This document shows, in pieces, positions 1 through 7,637 of a DNA stretch of 64,000 nt (the stretch's first letter is position 1; each line of letters opens with the position of its first letter). The translations under genes and the position numbers were made by a program. The notes under the pieces were generated by a model. It saw only the letters and a program-made list of their open reading frames with translations. It was not told the origin of the DNA and did not search any database. Source of the stretch: Marinimicrobium agarilyticum DSM 16975 (lineage in GTDB: Bacteria; Pseudomonadota; Gammaproteobacteria; Pseudomonadales; Cellvibrionaceae); the NCBI RefSeq assembly GCF_000423345.1, contig NZ_AUHU01000006.1, forward strand, positions 186,001 through 250,000, in the 5' to 3' direction.

Positions 1-1
1 C

Positions 2-1048
2 GAAGCGGCGGAACTGCCGCAGGACGTCTGCGAAATCCACACGATGCGCATCGGCGGCAGCTTTGGTCGCCGCGCGGCCACGGACTATATACGACAGGCC
101 ACCCTGATCGCCAAGCAGATTCCCGACACGCCGATCAAGCTGATGTGGACGCGGGAAGAGGACATGCTGCAGGGCCGTTTCCATCCGGTGACCCAGTGTC
201 GTCTACGTGCGGCCATGGACGATGAAGGCAACGTCCAGGCACTGCATATGCGCATTTCCGGTCAGTCGATCATGGCCTACGCCATGCCCCAGGCGATGGG
301 CGACAATGGCGATCCGGTGGCGTACCAGGGTCTGGATCCCGAAGGCGACATGGCGCTCGGTTACTCGTTTCCCAACCTGCTGGTCGACCACGCCATGCAC
401 AACCCGCACATCCGCCCGGGCTTCTGGCGGGGCGTCAACCTGAATCAGAATGCCCTGTATCTGGAGAGCTTTATCGACGAGCTGGCTCACGCCGCCGGCC
501 AGGACCCGCTGGCGTTTCGTCGCAAGCTGATGGCCAACCACCCGAAGCACCTGGCGGTGCTCGAAGCCGCCGCCAAGGGTATCGGCTGGGACACCAAACC
601 ACCGGAAGGCATTTATCGCGGCATTGCCCAGGTGAAAGGTTTTGGCAGCTATGTGGCGGCCGCTGCGGAAGTGTCGGTTACCGATGGCGAAGTGAAGATG
701 CACCGCATTGTGGCCGCGACCGACCCGGGCCATGTCATCAACCCCCAACAGGTGGAAGCGCAAGTGGCCGGCTCGTTCGTCTACGGTTTATCGCCCCTGC
801 TCTATAGCGAAGCGACGGTGAAAGACGGGCGTATTGAGCAGCAGAACTTCAACACCTATAGAGTGATGACGCTCAAAGATATGCCCAAGGTGGAAGTGAT
901 CACCATGCCCTCCGGCGGCTTCTGGGGCGGTGTGGGCGAACCCACCATCGCGGTAGCGGCACCGGCGGTGTTGAACGCAATTTTCGCAGCAACCGGCAAG
1001 CGCATTCGCAATATCCCCCTCAAAAATACCGACCTGACAGTCAGTTAA
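2..1048 (+). CDS. Molybdopterin-binding oxidoreductase subunit, IorB-like (5'-truncated)
   Basis: This is the C-terminal part of the large molybdenum-cofactor subunit of an aldehyde/isoquinoline oxidoreductase of the xanthine oxidase family. The reading frame is open to the left edge, so the N-terminus lies outside. A GGSFGRR motif near the edge and a C-terminal GGVGEPTIAVAAPAV segment, with the glutamate expected to be catalytic in this family, are visible. Family members hydroxylate aldehydes or N-heterocycles with water as the oxygen source and pass electrons through a [2Fe-2S] partner subunit, which is not in the window. The substrate cannot be told. Its need for molybdopterin fits the nearby moeA and moaAB genes. 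Confidence 0.85.
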   Translation, partial: EAAELPQDVCEIHTMRIGGSFGRRAATDYIRQATLIAKQIPDTPIKLMWTREEDMLQGRFHPVTQCRLRAAMDDEGNVQALHMRISGQSIMAYAMPQAMGDNGDPVAYQGLDPEGDMALGYSFPNLLVDHAMHNPHIRPGFWRGVNLNQNALYLESFIDELAHAAGQDPLAFRRKLMANHPKHLAVLEAAAKGIGWDTKPPEGIYRGIAQVKGFGSYVAAAAEVSVTDGEVKMHRIVAATDPGHVINPQQVEAQVAGSFVYGLSPLLYSEATVKDGRIEQQNFNTYRVMTLKDMPKVEVITMPSGGFWGGVGEPTIAVAAPAVLNAIFAATGKRIRNIPLKNTDLTVS

Positions 1049-1090
1049 AAAAACAACGTCTCCTCTTGCGCACCAAGGGGAGACGTTGTT
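1047..1090 (-). terminator. Intrinsic terminator after narK
   Basis: A 12-bp perfect stem pairs 1052-1063 with 1079-1090. Read on the minus strand it is followed by seven T residues (A-run at 1047-1053), which fits the end of the narK transcript 29 nt past its stop codon. The same hairpin lies just after the plus-strand gene ending at 1048 but has no T-run in that direction. Confidence 0.85.
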
Positions 1091-1118
1091 GTGGGCCTCC
1101 TACGATAAACCCATCACC

Positions 1119-3779
1119 TCAACAGGGCACCTCGGCGCCACGCCGGGCGTAATACCACCAAGTGACCAACAGGCAGGTAACATAGAACACCACGAAACCG
1201 ATCAAGGCTGCAGCCACACCGCCGGTCATATCAAACGACGTACCGTAGGCCTTCGGGATAAAGAAGCCGCCGTAGGCCGCAATGGCGGAGATGAAACCGA
1301 GTACCGCGGCGGCTTCGCGATTACCCTCCGTTTCCGCCTGCTCATTATTGCCCAGCGCGCGCTGACGCAGGGTCATAAACATCACCGGCACCATGCGGAA
1401 GGTGGACCCATTGAGTACCCCGGAGGCGATAAACAGCACCAGAAACATCCCGAAGAATCCCCAGAAGTTGCCGGTACTGCCCTCGTCCGGCAAAAAGTGC
1501 ATCACGCCAAACACGCCGGCAATCATGACCGCAAACACCCACAAAGTAACCCGGGCGCCGCCGAGTTTGTCGGCAATCACCCCGCCGGCGGGTCGGGCCA
1601 AGGCGCCGAGCAGGGGGCCGATAAAGGCGTATTTAGTCGGGTCCACATCCTTGAACAACAGGCCTGACAACAAGGGGAACCCGGCGGCAAAGCCGATAAA
1701 GCTGCCGAAAGCGCCCAGATACAGCCAACACATCAACCAGGTGTGCTTGCGCTTGAAAATGATGGCCTGATCACTGAATGAGGATTTTGCCGAAGCGATG
1801 TCATTCATTCCAAACCACGCGGCAATGGCGGCGGCGATGATAAACGGCACCCAGATCAAGGCGGCGTTCTGAATCCAGAGAGACTCCCCCGCCGCATTGC
1901 CGGACTGAACCACCATGGGGTCGCCACCAAAAGGACCGAGCACGCTGGCGGCGATTGCCAGTGGTGCGATCAACTGCATTCCCGACACCCCAAGATTACC
2001 CAAACCGGCATTGAGCCCGAGCGCTCCCCCCTTCTCTGCCTTCGGGAAGAAGAAGCTGATGTTCGCCATACTGGACGCAAAGTTACCACCCCCAAACCCG
2101 CACAGCAGAGCGAGAATCAGCATGACCAGATAGGAGGTGTCGGTGTTCTGCAATGCAAAACCCAGCCACAGACAGGGAAGCAGCAAAGAAGCCGTGGAGA
2201 TGGCCGTCCAGCGTCGGCCGCCAAAAATCGGCACCATAAAGCTATAGAAAATACGCAACGTCGCACCGGACAACGCCGGCAGTGCCGCCAACCAGAATAA
2301 CTGGCTTGAAGTGTAAGGGAAGCCGAGCTGGGGCAGCTTCACCACCAGAATGGACCAGATAGACCAGACCGCAAAGGCGAGAAACAGGTTGGGAATGGAA
2401 ATCCACAAATTGCGCCGGGCAATTTTTTTACCTTTCTCCTCCCAAAAGGTTGTATCTTCCGGGCGCCAGTCTTCCAACACAAACGCATCGGGGGTGGAGA
2501 ACTCCGGCAAGTCGGTAACGTCCCGACCCGAACGCCACTCATGCCGCTCCGCCAGACGAATGGCGTAGTGCATCCAGACCAATGCCGCTGCGGCAATGAC
2601 AAACAACAACATAAAGGCACTTTGCCAGATACCGATCACATCATTGAGCATGCCGAAGGTCAACGGCAGAAAGAAACCACCCAGCCCCCCGATCATGCCG
2701 ACAATGCCACCCACCACCCCCACGTGTGTGGGATAGTAAACGGGAATGTGCTTGAACACCGCCGCCTTACCCAGCGACATGAAAAACCCGAGAATAAACG
2801 TGAGCGTCACAAAGGCAGGCAGAGTCAACTGAAAGCTGAATTCCACCGTGCGATCAACCCCAAGAATACGGTACTCGGTGGGCGGATAGCTGAGCAGGAA
2901 ACAACAGATCACCGACGCAATCAGCGTCCAGTACATCACCCGGCGAGCGCCGTAACGGTCGGACATCCAGCCGCCGAGAATACGAAACAATGACGCCGGA
3001 ATGGTGTAAAGCGCGGTAAGAATACCGGCCGCGGCAATGCCCAGCCCGTAGACTTCCATCAGGTAATGGGGCAACCACAACGCCAGGGCGACGAACGCGC
3101 CGAAGACGAAAAAGTAATACAGCGCAAAGCGCCAAACCCGAATGTCCCCCAAGGGGGCCAACTGCTGTCCGAGCGATGTGATATTGGCACGGCGCTTGGC
3201 CAGGCCCGGGTCGGCTTTGGCAAACAGAATAAAGCCGACGCCCATCAGGGCGATCACCACCGCATACACTTGCGCGGTGAGCTGCCACCCAAGCGCCAAC
3301 AGCAAAAAAGGCGCGCCAAAGTTGGTGATGGCCGAGCCCACATTACCGGCGCCGAAGATACCCAGCGCCGTGCCCTGCTTCCCCGCCGGGTACCAGGCCG
3401 AGGTGTAAGCCACCCCTACGATAAACGAGCCACCGGCCAAGCCCACGCCGAGCGCCGCCAACAACAGCAAGTAATAATTTTGCGCCATGCTCACCAGCAG
3501 GACCGCCACCCCGGTGGTGATCATCAGCAAGCCAAACACCCAGCGCCCATCAAAACGATCGGTCAGCACGCCGAGAAACAAGCGACTGATGGAACCGGAC
3601 AGAATCGGTGTGGCCATCAACAAACCGAGCTGGGTATCGCTCAACCCGAGCTCTTGCTTGATCTGAATACCAAGGATGGAAAAAATCGTCCAGACCGCAA
3701 AACACAACGTGAACGCAAAGGTGGAAAGAAAAAGCGCACGCCGCTGATCGCGGGGGGCAATGGCGCTGGCATCTAGCAT
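1119..3779 (-). CDS. narK: Fused NarK1-NarK2 nitrate/nitrite transporter
   Basis: This inner-membrane protein of 886 residues carries two complete MFS units of the nitrate/nitrite porter family. The N-terminal unit (about residues 10-410) resembles NarK1-type nitrate/proton symporters and the C-terminal unit (about 455-880) NarK2-type nitrate/nitrite exchangers. They are joined by a hydrophilic linker rich in acidic residues. Both units keep the glycine-rich nitrate signature (GLAGGSFIVG; GFGGGNFASSM). Such fusions are known from denitrifiers and couple nitrate uptake with nitrite export. A GGAG ribosome-binding site precedes the ATG. The 140 bp upstream holds a perfect NarL-type inverted heptamer pair. 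narGHJI is not in the window. Confidence 0.95.
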   Translation of the reverse strand: MLDASAIAPRDQRRALFLSTFAFTLCFAVWTIFSILGIQIKQELGLSDTQLGLLMATPILSGSISRLFLGVLTDRFDGRWVFGLLMITTGVAVLLVSMAQNYYLLLLAALGVGLAGGSFIVGVAYTSAWYPAGKQGTALGIFGAGNVGSAITNFGAPFLLLALGWQLTAQVYAVVIALMGVGFILFAKADPGLAKRRANITSLGQQLAPLGDIRVWRFALYYFFVFGAFVALALWLPHYLMEVYGLGIAAAGILTALYTIPASLFRILGGWMSDRYGARRVMYWTLIASVICCFLLSYPPTEYRILGVDRTVEFSFQLTLPAFVTLTFILGFFMSLGKAAVFKHIPVYYPTHVGVVGGIVGMIGGLGGFFLPLTFGMLNDVIGIWQSAFMLLFVIAAAALVWMHYAIRLAERHEWRSGRDVTDLPEFSTPDAFVLEDWRPEDTTFWEEKGKKIARRNLWISIPNLFLAFAVWSIWSILVVKLPQLGFPYTSSQLFWLAALPALSGATLRIFYSFMVPIFGGRRWTAISTASLLLPCLWLGFALQNTDTSYLVMLILALLCGFGGGNFASSMANISFFFPKAEKGGALGLNAGLGNLGVSGMQLIAPLAIAASVLGPFGGDPMVVQSGNAAGESLWIQNAALIWVPFIIAAAIAAWFGMNDIASAKSSFSDQAIIFKRKHTWLMCWLYLGAFGSFIGFAAGFPLLSGLLFKDVDPTKYAFIGPLLGALARPAGGVIADKLGGARVTLWVFAVMIAGVFGVMHFLPDEGSTGNFWGFFGMFLVLFIASGVLNGSTFRMVPVMFMTLRQRALGNNEQAETEGNREAAAVLGFISAIAAYGGFFIPKAYGTSFDMTGGVAAALIGFVVFYVTCLLVTWWYYARRGAEVPC

Positions 3780-3881
3780 GAGGCATCTCCAGTGAATTAA
3801 CCCGACAACTTATAGGGGTACACCGTTCATACTAGGAGTGATTGCGTGCCCTGCCTATTGAGCCGTTTAGGCACCACCTCC

Positions 3882-3897
3882 TACCCCTGAAGGGGTA
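3882..3897 (-). promoter_or_regulatory. NarL-type 7-2-7 site upstream of narK
   Basis: TACCCCT (3882-3888) and AGGGGTA (3891-3897) form an inverted repeat with a 2-bp spacer. Both halves match the NarL heptamer consensus TACYYMT at 7 of 7 positions. A further single heptamer AGGGGTA lies at 3814-3820, closer to narK. The site sits about 110 bp upstream of the narK start codon, so nitrate control of narK by the NarL encoded at 5710 is likely. Confidence 0.75.
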
Positions 3898-3920
3898 GCT
3901 TGAACCTGTGGCCTCAAGAC

Positions 3921-5462
3921 TTAAGGGTTATAGATGGAGGCGTGCCGACGAAGATAGAGAGCCGCCGCCACTAATGCGCAGAGGAAGTAATACAGCGCAA
4001 ACCCCAGAAATGCCTGGTGCACGGCGTCATTGCTCAAAGCGCGGACCAGGGCCAACGGAATGTATGCCATACCCAGGGTCGCCACCGACATCAACCAGAC
4101 GCTGGCACCGGGGCGCAACAAGGGCGGAAACACCTTGGGCAAGGCCTGGACCAGCGCCGCATGACTCAACCCCGCCGCCATAAACAGACCGGCCATTCCC
4201 AACAGATAAGCCGTCAACTCATCCGGTGGGTAATCCGAACGACCGATGCGCACCAGTACGGCGTACAACCAACCGGCCCACACCATCTGCAACAGTGTTC
4301 CGATCGCAGCGATCCGAACACCGCTCCAACGACGCGCCGCCCAGCTTCCCAGAGGACGCATCAGAATGGCCGCCATTGGGAGCATCCAGGCATACAGGAA
4401 TACCCCGGAGTAAAGCACCGCCCCCTCTCCCGGCAACCGGAACAGCATCGAGGTCAGCAAAGGAAAGACCAGGGTAAGCCCCAGAAAGGTACCCAGGCTG
4501 GCCACCCACAAGGCACTCATCACCCACAGGTGGCGATGGGCCAACAACTGGGTCACCCGAGAGCGCTGGGCGGGGGGCGTCAGGCCCAGAATGACCAAGA
4601 CACACAAAGCCAGTAGCACCGGCAGTATCACTTCAACCGGCACCGCGGGCGTCCGCCCACCGAGAGAGTCGGGCAAGATGACGGCCGCCCCCAGCGCCGA
4701 CACCAACAGGCCGAGTACCACGGCCAACAGAGCACCTCGCCATTGGGGCATCTTGAGAGACACGCCCCCGCGCCCCACCAGACACCAGAGACCGAGTAAC
4801 GCCGCACAGATGCCGGTCCAGAGCACGCCGGGCCAACCGAGCCATACCGGCGTGCCGGCGTCGAGCCGCCCCAAAAAATGACTCCCCCCCGACAGCAAGG
4901 GTACGCCGGGCACCCCCGCCAGGGGCCACATCAGGGCATAAGGCACCAACAGCAAGGTCAACACCAGCCCCAGGTGCCCCACCAGCGACGCGGTTTCCAG
5001 CTCATACTGGGTTTCCTCGTCGGGCAGCGCTCCCGGGCCGCTCAATGCCGCCAAACCTCCACCGCCAAGCCCCACCATGACGCTCAACCCGGCCAGCGCC
5101 ATTCCGGAGGCCTCGCCAAACGCCAATAGTCCAGCCACCCCGAGGCTGACCAACATCAGCACAATCAGCGCCCAGAACACCAGGGCGGGCCCGAACCGCG
5201 CCTGTAGCCAAAAACCCAAGGTCAGCCGCAATGCCGTCGCCGACATACCGGTGAGCGCCAGTAGAGTCAAAAGATCCGCCATACTCAGATCCGAACGGGT
5301 CTGGGCCAACACGACCATCACCACCGAAGGCAACATCCAGATTCCGAAGGCGCACAGCAGCGCTCCGGTCAGCCATCCGACCGGCAGGCGAATTGAGCCG
5401 GCACCGGGAGTCGCTTCCGACGGAGGACGGCTGGCTTGAACTGACAGCGGAGGGCTGCGCAT
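3921..5462 (-). CDS. Degenerate NarK-like MFS membrane protein
   Basis: This is a 513-residue polytopic membrane protein with about 12 hydrophobic segments. Its first segments resemble those of the nitrate/nitrite porter family (compare LTLLALTGMSATALRL here with the second half of the adjacent narK), but the expected nitrate signature is altered to LGGGGLAALSG, without the Asn and Ser residues. It may transport another anion or have lost transport. An ATG at 5462 lacks a clear ribosome-binding site; an upstream in-frame TTG at 5546 is preceded closely by AAGGGAG and would add 28 residues. It lies upstream of narK on the same strand and is divergent from narL. Function is uncertain. Confidence 0.7.
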   Translation of the reverse strand: MRSPPLSVQASRPPSEATPGAGSIRLPVGWLTGALLCAFGIWMLPSVVMVVLAQTRSDLSMADLLTLLALTGMSATALRLTLGFWLQARFGPALVFWALIVLMLVSLGVAGLLAFGEASGMALAGLSVMVGLGGGGLAALSGPGALPDEETQYELETASLVGHLGLVLTLLLVPYALMWPLAGVPGVPLLSGGSHFLGRLDAGTPVWLGWPGVLWTGICAALLGLWCLVGRGGVSLKMPQWRGALLAVVLGLLVSALGAAVILPDSLGGRTPAVPVEVILPVLLALCVLVILGLTPPAQRSRVTQLLAHRHLWVMSALWVASLGTFLGLTLVFPLLTSMLFRLPGEGAVLYSGVFLYAWMLPMAAILMRPLGSWAARRWSGVRIAAIGTLLQMVWAGWLYAVLVRIGRSDYPPDELTAYLLGMAGLFMAAGLSHAALVQALPKVFPPLLRPGASVWLMSVATLGMAYIPLALVRALSNDAVHQAFLGFALYYFLCALVAAALYLRRHASIYNP

Positions 5463-5709
5463 AAAATACGGCACCGATGCTCGGGTGTTGGCTCGCCTGG
5501 CGAACGTAATAGCGCCTACTATGCGTTTCGGTTGCGCTGGGCTCAATGCTCCCTTGGCAATACAAACCCCGGCTCACCCACCCCCATGTAGGTACCCCTG
5601 AGGAGCGCTTGCGCGCCCGGCCCCCATGCGCTAGGACCGGCCAGGCGCTTGCCAAAGCGACGACAGCCGCCGACAATGCCCCGACGTTAAACACTTGGGA
5701 GACACCACC
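5463..5709. promoter_or_regulatory. Divergent promoter region, NarK-like gene / narL
   Basis: This 247-bp spacer contains one perfect NarL heptamer, TACCCCT at 5593-5599. The position where an inverted partner would sit (GGAGCGC) does not match the consensus. NarL autoregulation is possible but rests on a single half-site. Confidence 0.35.
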
Positions 5710-6360
5710 ATGAACCAAGACGCGGCCAGTATCATGCTGGTGGATGACCACCCCCTGCTGCGCAAAGGGTTGCAACAACTGATCGAGCTGTCCGATGATC
5801 TGGAAATCGTCGCCCAGGCGGGAAGCGGCGCCGAAGCCCTGAAGCTGGGAGAAGCGCTGGACCCGGACCTGATTCTTCTGGATCTGAACATGCAGGGAAT
5901 GGATGGCTTGGAAACGTTGGAAAAACTGCGCGCCGTCGGCGTGACTTCCCGGATCGTGATGCTCACCGTCTCCGATGCGGACGAGGATGTGATCGCCGCC
6001 ATCTCCCGCGGCGCGGATGGCTATCTGCTTAAAGATATGGAGCCGGAAGAGCTACTCAATCAGATCGAGCGAGCCCTGCAAGGCAAAATGGTGATGAGCG
6101 AAGCGGTCACCCAGGCCCTGGCCACCGCCATCCGCAAACCCCAACCCAACAACGATGCCAAGCTTGAAAGCCTGACCGGACGCGAGCTGGAAATTCTCAA
6201 ACTGATCGCCAAAGGGTTGAGCAACAAACTCATCGCCCGCGAGCTGGATATTTCCGACGGCACCGTCAAAGTGCACGTCAAACACCTGCTGAAGAAACTG
6301 GGGCTGCGCTCGCGCGTGGAAGCCGCCGTGTGGATGATCAACCAGGAAAAGAGTGACTGA
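5710..6360 (+). CDS. narL: Nitrate/nitrite response regulator NarL
   Basis: This is a 216-residue cytoplasmic two-component regulator. It has an N-terminal receiver domain (phospho-acceptor Asp in DLILLDLNMQGMDG) and a C-terminal LuxR-type helix-turn-helix (about 150-210, SLTGRELEILKLIAKGLSNK). Length and sequence fit NarL. The ATG at 5710 has GGGA upstream and is preferred over a TTG at 5695. No histidine kinase gene is adjacent, so the usual NarX/NarQ partner must be elsewhere. The stop codon overlaps the moeA start (TGATG), which suggests translational coupling of nitrate response and molybdenum-cofactor insertion. NarL-type sites occur at several promoters of this window. Confidence 0.9.
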   Translation: MNQDAASIMLVDDHPLLRKGLQQLIELSDDLEIVAQAGSGAEALKLGEALDPDLILLDLNMQGMDGLETLEKLRAVGVTSRIVMLTVSDADEDVIAAISRGADGYLLKDMEPEELLNQIERALQGKMVMSEAVTQALATAIRKPQPNNDAKLESLTGRELEILKLIAKGLSNKLIARELDISDGTVKVHVKHLLKKLGLRSRVEAAVWMINQEKSD

Positions 6361-7583
6361 TGGCCTGCTGCGATGAACCTCAACTGATTCCGGTACAAGA
6401 TGCCATTGCCCGTATGCAAGTCGCGGTGCAGGCGGTAGCCGACACCGAGATCGTGCCGCTACCCGAACTGCTCGACCGGGTCACCGCCGAACCGGTACAC
6501 GCCGGTTTTAATGTGCCCGGCTACGACAACTCCGCGATGGACGGCTACGCCCTGCGCGCGGAAGATGCCGAACAACCACTTGAGTTGGTCGGCCAGTCCC
6601 TGGCCGGCCACCGGTTCGACGGCGAACTGCAACCGGGCCAATGCGTGCGCATCACCACCGGAGCCACAATTCCCGCCGGCGCCGACGCGGTGGTGATGCA
6701 GGAAAATACCGAGGTGAACGATCGCACCGTTCACGTGTTGAAAGCCCCATCAGAAGGCGAGAACATTCGCCGCGCGGGGGAAGACATCACCCAAGGCCAG
6801 GAAGTCTTTCCGTCAGGCTATCGTTTCGGCCCGGTGGATATCGCGCTACTGGCTTCCCTCGGCCTGGCGGAGGCGAGCGTCAAACGTCGGTTGAAAGTCG
6901 CCGTGCTGTCCACCGGCGATGAACTCACCCCGCCGGGGCAACCGTTAAAAGACGGCCACATCTACGACAGCAATCGCTATGGGCTGATCGCCATTCTCCA
7001 GCGTCTGAACGTGGAGATTCTGGACCTGGGCCTGATTCCCGACCAGCCCGATGTGATCCGGGCGTCGCTTGAGCGGGCCGGTTCCGAGGCGGACGCGGTG
7101 GTGTCCAGCGGCGGCGTCTCCGTGGGCGATGCGGATTATGTGAAAGACATTCTGGGCGAACTGGGCGAAATCGGTTTCTGGAAAGTGGCCATCAAACCCG
7201 GCAAACCCTTCGCCTTCGGTCACCTGGGCGAAGCGGTATTTTTCGGCCTGCCCGGCAACCCGGTGTCCTCCATGGTGACCCTGCACCAGCTGGCCCTACC
7301 AATCCTGCGCACCATGGCCGGCGAAGCACCGCAACCGCTTCTGCAGTTAACCGCCACTGCCGCCAGCGGCTACAAGAAACGCCCCGGCCGGCAGGACTTC
7401 CAACGCGCAACACTGCGCTACGTGGACGGCGAAAACCGGGTGGACAGCAACGGCGCCCAGGGCTCGGGCGTACTCACCTCCTTCCTCGGCGCCAACGCCT
7501 ATGCCGTTCTGGAAGCCGAGCGCGGCAAAGTGGAGGCCGGCGAGTCCGTGACCGTCATTCCCTTTGACCGATTCATGACCTGA
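6360..7583 (+). CDS. moeA: Molybdopterin molybdenumtransferase MoeA
   Basis: MoeA inserts molybdenum into adenylylated molybdopterin in the last step of Mo-cofactor synthesis. The 407-residue protein has the normal family length and motifs: NSAMDGYAL near the N-terminus, TTGATIPAGADAVVMQE, STGDEL, SGGVSVGDADYV in the MogA-like domain and GLPGNPVS. Its ATG overlaps the narL stop by one base, so the two are translated from one mRNA. Nitrate reductase and the hydroxylase at the left edge would need this product. The mogA role may be taken by moaB at 13173. Confidence 0.95.
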   Translation: MACCDEPQLIPVQDAIARMQVAVQAVADTEIVPLPELLDRVTAEPVHAGFNVPGYDNSAMDGYALRAEDAEQPLELVGQSLAGHRFDGELQPGQCVRITTGATIPAGADAVVMQENTEVNDRTVHVLKAPSEGENIRRAGEDITQGQEVFPSGYRFGPVDIALLASLGLAEASVKRRLKVAVLSTGDELTPPGQPLKDGHIYDSNRYGLIAILQRLNVEILDLGLIPDQPDVIRASLERAGSEADAVVSSGGVSVGDADYVKDILGELGEIGFWKVAIKPGKPFAFGHLGEAVFFGLPGNPVSSMVTLHQLALPILRTMAGEAPQPLLQLTATAASGYKKRPGRQDFQRATLRYVDGENRVDSNGAQGSGVLTSFLGANAYAVLEAERGKVEAGESVTVIPFDRFMT

Positions 7584-7586
7584 GAC

Positions 7587-7612
7587 AAAAAATCCCGGGG
7601 CTTGCCCCGGGA
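7587..7612 (-). terminator. Intrinsic terminator after the BlaR-like gene
   Basis: A GC-rich 9-bp stem (7593-7601 with 7604-7612, two-base loop as written) is followed on the minus strand by six T residues (A-run 7587-7592). It lies 25 nt past the stop of the minus-strand M56 peptidase gene. It also sits just after the moeA stop, but without a T-run on that strand. Confidence 0.8.
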
Positions 7613-7637
7613 AAAGCGCTAGGGTTTAGCCTTTGAA

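Noticed and set aside
3066-3776. Plus-strand open frame of 236 codons opposite narK
   Set aside because: Gln/Arg-rich shadow of a membrane-protein gene without domain or ribosome-binding site.
5593-5608. Full NarL 7-2-7 site upstream of narL
   Set aside because: Only the first heptamer fits; the second half (GGAGCGC) has no match to the consensus.
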